Of a stretch of 64,000 nucleotides of DNA, positions 58,901 through 64,000 are shown piece by piece. Position 1 is the first letter of the stretch. Each line of letters begins with the position of its first letter. The translations under genes and the position numbers were made by a program. The stretch covers positions 15,653,044 through 15,717,043 of the forward strand of contig NC_044507.1 in the NCBI RefSeq assembly GCF_902362185.1, in the 5' to 3' direction. The notes below the pieces were generated by a model. It was not told the DNA's origin. It did no database searches and saw nothing but the letters and a program-made list of their open reading frames with translations. The DNA is from Chanos chanos. Lineage: Eukaryota; Chordata; Actinopteri; Gonorynchiformes; Chanidae.

Positions 58901-59608
58901 CTGTACAGAGACAGGAATTTAAAAAAAGATTTACAAAAATCAAATTGAAATCTTTTAAGAAGTCAATTACAATCATTGACTTACTGCATTACTCTAAAGA
59001 TCAGTTTTGTTTAATGTACAGAGATAAACATTGATTGAATGCATTTATCAAGATCAGACTGATAGTTTCTATTGCTGATCATTACCATGTATACAGGAGG
59101 GAAGAACACATCTAACATTTCATACCAGTCAGAAAACCTGATATGGAGAAATAATACTCTAGACCTCAGTCCTCAGAATTCAAATGTCATAAAACTACAA
59201 AATCTCCCTAACGAACAATTCTGTTTTGTGATTATTTTTTTTGCACTTGTCTAATCCAGATAATGTAAATGTGTTTTCATACAATTTTTACTACAAGTGT
59301 TCATGAAACTTCTATGCAGTTTTAGATTTTAAATTCTGACCTTCACATTTACAAAATCTCATTCCCAAAATATTGATAATGAAATAGTTAATCGAGGACT
59401 CCACAACAATGCAATACATTTTAGTTAATGAAGAGCTTTAACATCCCTCAGCAATATCAAACATGTCTGCAACAGTAGAATTCTTTCAAAAAATGCAGTT
59501 CAGCTCATACGAATTTAATGTTAAAAATGACTTTTATCTAAATGTCATGAAAGATCCATGAGAATTTTGGACACTGCTATTGTTAAAGGAAAAAGAAAAG
59601 TTTCTTAC

Positions 59609-59642
59609 CAGTGACAATGAGCTTTGTTCCTTGGCCGAATAC
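59609..59642 (-). CDS. J6 segment, intact
   Basis: VFGQGTKLIVT with donor GTAAGAAA. 23-RSS: heptamer 59643-59649, 23-bp spacer, nonamer 59673-59681. Confidence 0.93.
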
Positions 59643-59929
59643 CACAGTGATTCACTTCATATCTTCACTCGTACAAAAACCTCCCCAGTTACAGATGGAA
59701 GAGGAGTGAAAGTGAAACTTCTGCTTCACTTCAGCTGATCACTTTCTCCTCTGGTGTCCATGATCCACACAGAGACATCAAACTCCAATAGACCCTCTTT
59801 TACTCTTCTCTTACACGTCATTGATGTAATGATGATCTCAGTGTGTCTTGTGTGCCTCATATTCTTCTCACATTGACAGGTGACAGCTATGAGATAAATA
59901 ATTGGAAAAACGGTTGTTATATGACTCAC

Positions 59930-60390
59930 TTCTGCTGACCAGAGATTCCATATGAATTGTTTTGCAAAATCTCCCTGTTCCACCTTAACGATGATCAGAT
60001 TATGGTCTATTTTTTTGTGAAAGATCTTGTTTGGGAAGAGCATTTGATTCGTAGTTCAGAGATCTTCAGCCATGTTAAAACCTTTGTAAGTACATAGGAA
60101 GTTTTCTTTGCAAGTGTTCATACACCTGACCTTGGAAAACATTACATTTATAAGGGACTCTGTCCCCATTTGTGACAGTGAATCATACAGGTGCCTGAGT
60201 GATCATCCTCTGGCACATAATTGTGAATAGTGTCAAGAACCATGTATAAAAAGACACACATTAATAATGATCTCATCTGATACTCTATTGACCAATAGAG
60301 ATACCGGTTTACTGCTTGTAAGTTTCCCCTATAGCTGTGTGATGACATAAACAGTCATGTCCCATAGAGATGAAGTAATAAAAAGCACAT
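59930..60390 (-). pseudogene. Ancient V remnant with leader (cluster 6)
   Basis: Decayed FR1 to FR3 lies between about 59,950 and 60,215, with the leader-like start at 60390. FR3-like text on the - strand reads DHNLIIVKVEQGDFAKQF. It is the best preserved of the old family but without RSS or open frame. Confidence 0.6.
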
Positions 60391-60486
60391 GGAAAGAAAG
60401 GAAAACATGTGAATGTGAGCACAAGATAGATTTGTTGAGCGCATCAATCCATCACTTATAACATCTCTTAAACCTTACATAAAACT

Positions 60487-60641
60487 GGATTAATTCATTA
60501 TTCATTCATTCATTCATTATCTAAACCGCTTATCCTGATTAGGGTCGCGGGGGGTGCTGGAGCCTATCCCAGCGCACATAGGGCGAAAGGCGGGGAAATA
60601 CCCTGGACAGGTCGCCAGTCCATCGCAGGATTAATTCATTA
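60487..60641. mobile_element. SINE-like insertion with 14-bp target-site duplication
   Basis: The direct repeat GGATTAATTCATTA occurs at 60487-60500 and 60628-60641. Between them is the widespread fish repeat ACCGCTTATCCTGATTAGGG...GTCGCCAGTCCATCGCA, with an (ATTC)n run at the left end as a tail. The long duplication and simple tail indicate target-primed insertion, so a SINE-like element of about 127 bp on the - strand. Confidence 0.75.
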
Positions 60642-60916
60642 GTTTTTGAAAAACATTTATTTTAGTCATAACGGGACTACATTTGACTATTTGGATTGGA
60701 TAGAAACCAAAAGTTTTAAGCTGCCCTGCTCTGAGTATAAGTAATGAATAAGGTATTGACTATATTTCATTCCTTACAACTCTATTGTACTTTTTTCCTT
60801 GTGGGAAAAGGGCACCAGACTAGTTTTATGCACTTTCTTGTGCAACAAAGTCGACTGAAGAAGCAGAAGTGAATGTGAGCAGTGAGGAGGTTTATGTCAT
60901 GGTGTGAATCACTGTG

Positions 60917-61370
60917 ATACAACCTCCTTAGCAGAGCTGTCCCATGTGTTACAGTAATACACTGCAGAGTCTCCCACATCCACATTATTAATGATCAGAC
61001 TGTAATCTGATTGGGATGAGTGCTTTGATGTGAATTTAGGAGAGGAGAAGCCAGAGCCATAATAAGGAGAGCTATAGCCATGATAATTTCTCAACACATA
61101 CTGAGGAGCTGATCCTGGAACCTTTTTATGCCACGCTGCCTCAACATTAGTAACAGTCCCCAGATTACAGTCCATAGTGACCGTCTGTCCTTTAGTCACT
61201 GTGAGAAGAGGAGGCTTCTGTGTCACCACAATCACACCACTGACACCTAAACATCAAATCAGACATACAGTCTTCATTAAAGACCATTCACTCATTAAAA
61301 ACAAACAAATGTCTTCTAGAGAATTCTTACATGACAGAGCAGTGATGAGAGTACAGAGAGTCCCCAGCAT
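60917..61370 (-). CDS. V21 light chain variable gene, intact, variant nonamer
   Basis: The leader is 61370-61331 (MLGTLCTLITALS) and the V exon is 61246-60917. FR1 is PPLLTVTKGQ and FR2 WHKKVPG; NNVDVGD replaces NNVEVGD. CDR3 starts NTWDSSAKEVV. The heptamer (60910-60916) and 12-bp spacer are perfect. The nonamer (60889-60897) is ACATAAACC instead of ACAAAAACC, so its joining efficiency may be lower. It is the only intact V seen 5' of J6-C6. Confidence 0.92.
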
Positions 61371-61499
61371 GTTGTCAGTATGTGGAGTGAATGGATCTTC
61401 CAGTTGAGTTTGAATGTGAGGAGAGGAGAGAGTGACAAAGCCTTTCTTAAAGAAGCCAAAGATGATGTGGGAGGGGCTTTGTGTAACAGCCTTGTAGAT

Positions 61500-63190
61500 G
61501 ACTGAAATCTGTACATGAAGCATAATTAAGGATGTATGAATTTATGGCTCTTAACATCTTTGTCTCTTGAGGTGTGACATCTGCAGTGGCACCCATTAAC
61601 AGGCCATTGAAGCAATCGACAAACAAACAGTTAAATCTCTTAAACAGCAACATTAGTCTCAAACTACACATATCCACTGCTAAAAACTGCTGAGAGTTTA
61701 AAGATTACAAAGTGTGTGGGGAAAGGCATACCAGTAACTATGCTGAGATTCCACAAATATACTGTACATACTTAAAATGTTTTGTTGCACTGACATATTG
61801 TCATGAACTGAAGGAGATTCTGGACGCATGTGCAGATCACTCAGTTTATTGAAACAAAACAAGGTGAAACAAAAGACTTTTTGAAACGCACTGGCTTCTG
61901 GTTTCGTGACAGAGGCTTCACGATTCTCAACTCAGTATTCAGAACACATTGATTATGTGATTCCACACCAAAAACAAGAGAAAACTGTTACGAGTTCAAA
62001 GAGAGAATGTGTTATAAAGCCATGTGTTCCATTCAGCCATCTTTATTCAGAAACCGTCCATTCCCCCTTTTACCACTAGATGTCACTTGACATGTCAGTA
62101 CACCTTCCCTCTTAAAAAATAAACCACTGACAAAGAAAAACTTTGAAGAACTGCAAATTTGTAAACACATAATGTCTTTGGAATGAATTGCGATCAACAT
62201 CAGGTATCCCTGTATAGTCAGTGTCTTTAACTCATATCAAAACAAAACTTCTAAAATATTGAAAATATAACAAAACTTCAACACATGTTCTTTGCCATGT
62301 CCATACAATAATCAACACTAAGGATCCTGCCACAGCAGTAATGACAGTATTGTTGAACATTGTAATAGAATAAACACCCATACATTCGATTATTAACCTA
62401 TTAAGGGTTACTTCTTACTTTTAGGTTTCTAGCTGGAGTGTGAACTTGTCGTCCACTTCTTGTGCGTTCGACCACTGTGTCGCTCTGTGTTTGCTGTCCC
62501 GTGTCGTTACCATGTGTTTCTCCAGATTCCCCACTGGAGTTGTCCTGAGTTATGAGAGCGGATGATGGTGACGTTGTCGCCTCCTCTGCTGTCTGTCTTT
62601 CCCCGTCATCCCTGTCTTTGCCGTTCCCACATATGTGGCAGCGGTTCCTCCTCAACAGCCGACTCTCCTTCTTTCTCAGTGTATATGACTGTGGCGTATC
62701 AGCTATGTCCTTGACCTCTGCAGGTTGCCATTGACCGCGTGAGCGGTTTTGTACTCTCACCCTGTCACCTATGTTAAGAGTTGGGAGATCTTTTGTTTTT
62801 CTGTTATAGAGAGTTTTCTGTTTCTGTTTGATCCTACTCAATCCCATCCTCACTTCTTCAGTGTCTTTTACAATCTGGGGCCTGGGATGCTTTTCTGAGC
62901 ATGGTGTGAGTGACTTCAAACACCTGCCCATCAGCAACTGTGTTGGTCACCCACTCTGCCCTACTGGGGTATTGCGATATTCTAAAAATCCAATATATGG
63001 ATCAGAGCCATCCATGTCCGCTTCATCCCTAATTCGTTTGACAATTACACTCTTTTCAACAAGTCCATTTGACCGACAATGTCTTAGGGAGACAGCTGTG
63101 TCTTTGAAGTTCCCGTCTTTACTGAATCTCTTGTATTTTGTCAAGAATTGAGGTCCATTATCTGACTTGATCTCATTTGATCTCATATCT
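61500..63190 (-). mobile_element. Fossil Ty3/gypsy-like LTR element fragment, copy 2
   Basis: An LTR-like unit of 117 bp (61986-62102, TG...CA) with a polypurine tract at 62103-62113. Coding remains of the integrase region are seen from about 63186 to 62401, including the core motif KSDNGPQFL and a C-terminal SH3-like part (NIGDRVRVQNRSRGQWQPAEV). Only the 3' end is present, and it stops abruptly at a GT microsatellite. It is broken, with the gag, protease and reverse transcriptase parts absent. The 28.6-29.7 kb copy shares the insertion site. Confidence 0.75.
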
Positions 63191-63202
63191 AGCTAGTATA
63201 GA

Positions 63203-63252
<50 letters not shown>

Positions 63253-64000
63253 ATTCGTGCACATGCATGCATCAGGCAGACAGTGGTATTTCTGTAGATG
63301 CAGCTTCCTCAGAAAATAAAAAATAAATAAAACAGCCAACCTACCTTAAAATCCCACACACCTCTAGCTTTATAACTGCCCAACAGCAACACTTCTTTAA
63401 GTAAGACAAAAAAAAAAAAAAACCCTTAATAAGAATTGTCTTAATACACAACCAAACAAAACATACACTTCTACTTTCAGACAAAGAAGTATTGCAAACA
63501 ATTTGTTTTGACTCACTTCTACTGTACTGTCAATCTCACAGGTCTGTAGTGGTGAAAAATGTTTACTGAAATTGAACAATTGTTTGTGTAGCTGTATGGA
63601 AAGTAAGGTTATAATTTAAGTTGATACATTCATAAAAAGAGTAAATAGTATAACAAGAATTAAAAGATTAAAAACATTCAGTGTGATATCTTACAGTTTG
63701 TGCATATTTTGCAGAGTGGATGTAATTTCATGGTTAAATTCGTGGAATATATTGTTTATATGGTGTGAAATATATTTTTGTTGTCTAACACAACATTTAT
63801 AGTGATGGCCATGCTGTAATATTACTTGATATTGTGCACAAAGAATGTGTAATTAATTGTGTAATTTTGTGTTATTTGTAATTAATGAACCAGTCAGAAG
63901 TGAGTTGGAGGTCATGGGGTTAGCTGGAAGTGCATAAGAGACCGAGTGAGGGAGCTGTGAGCTCTGTTCGGCCGTAAACTACGGGGATGAAGGAGTTGGA
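63191..64000. other. AT-rich right edge with (GT)n
   Basis: A GT microsatellite (63,209-63,252) followed by AT-rich sequence. No V, J or C segment and no recognised gene. The last 100 bp are more GC-rich (GAGCTCTGTTCGGCCGTAAA) and could be the start of another element or transcript outside the window. Confidence 0.5.

Noticed and set aside
15741-61400. Lambda isotype for the locus
   Set aside because: V segments carry 12-bp and J segments 23-bp spacers throughout, opposite to lambda.
63900-64000. Start of a gene or element at the right edge
   Set aside because: The last 100 bp change composition, but no motif allows a call.

Overview
The window is vertebrate genomic DNA, almost certainly from a ray-finned (teleost) fish. 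It has spliced genes, many microsatellites, fish-type interspersed repeats, and an immunoglobulin light-chain locus built as repeated V-J-C clusters, an arrangement known from teleosts and cartilaginous fishes.

Left third (1-15,700). Three single-copy genes can be read. A rod-type phosphodiesterase gamma subunit (pde6g) lies on the + strand, with a TATA promoter, an untranslated first exon and three coding exons. tspan10 lies on the - strand, tail-to-tail with pde6g, the same neighbourhood I recall for mammals. A three-exon + strand gene near 13.0-14.6 kb encodes a small secreted protein that I do not recognise. The rest is non-coding with long GA/CT, TTCTC and GT repeats.

Right part (15,700-61,400). 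This is an immunoglobulin light-chain locus with every recognisable segment on the - strand, so each cluster reads V, J, C from high to low coordinates. I find six C exons (C1-C6), six J segments next to them (J1-J6), two orphan J remnants without a C exon, about eleven V genes with intact leader and V exons, and about ten damaged V genes of the same families. Eight much older V remnants also lie between the J segments and the V genes. V numbers run left to right. V genes carry recombination signals with 12-bp spacers and J segments carry 23-bp spacers (V12/J23), which is the opposite of lambda. Together with the CDR3 start (C-N/Q-T-W-D-S-S-A) and the C sequence, this points to the teleost L2/sigma group or possibly a kappa-like group; a phylogeny is needed to settle the isotype. 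Because all segments share one orientation, V-to-J joining within or between clusters would be deletional.

A conserved block of about 170 bp lies roughly 500-750 bp 3' of C2-C6 and carries octamer-like and E-box motifs. It is a good candidate for a repeated light-chain enhancer. C1 lacks it, and its J is damaged. Two other copies of the block are fused directly to a J remnant, so an entire C exon has been lost there. C5 is intact but its J has lost its recombination signal. J2, J3, J4 and J6 are the J segments that look fully usable.

The locus has grown by segmental duplication: 32.2-35.0 kb matches 52.6-55.5 kb, 30.9-31.7 matches 42.85-43.5, 26.1-26.85 matches 56.16-56.88, and 28.6-29.7 matches 61.5-62.57. 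It has been decorated by a Ty3/gypsy-like LTR fossil, a SINE-like insert with a 14-bp target duplication, and small non-autonomous DNA elements.
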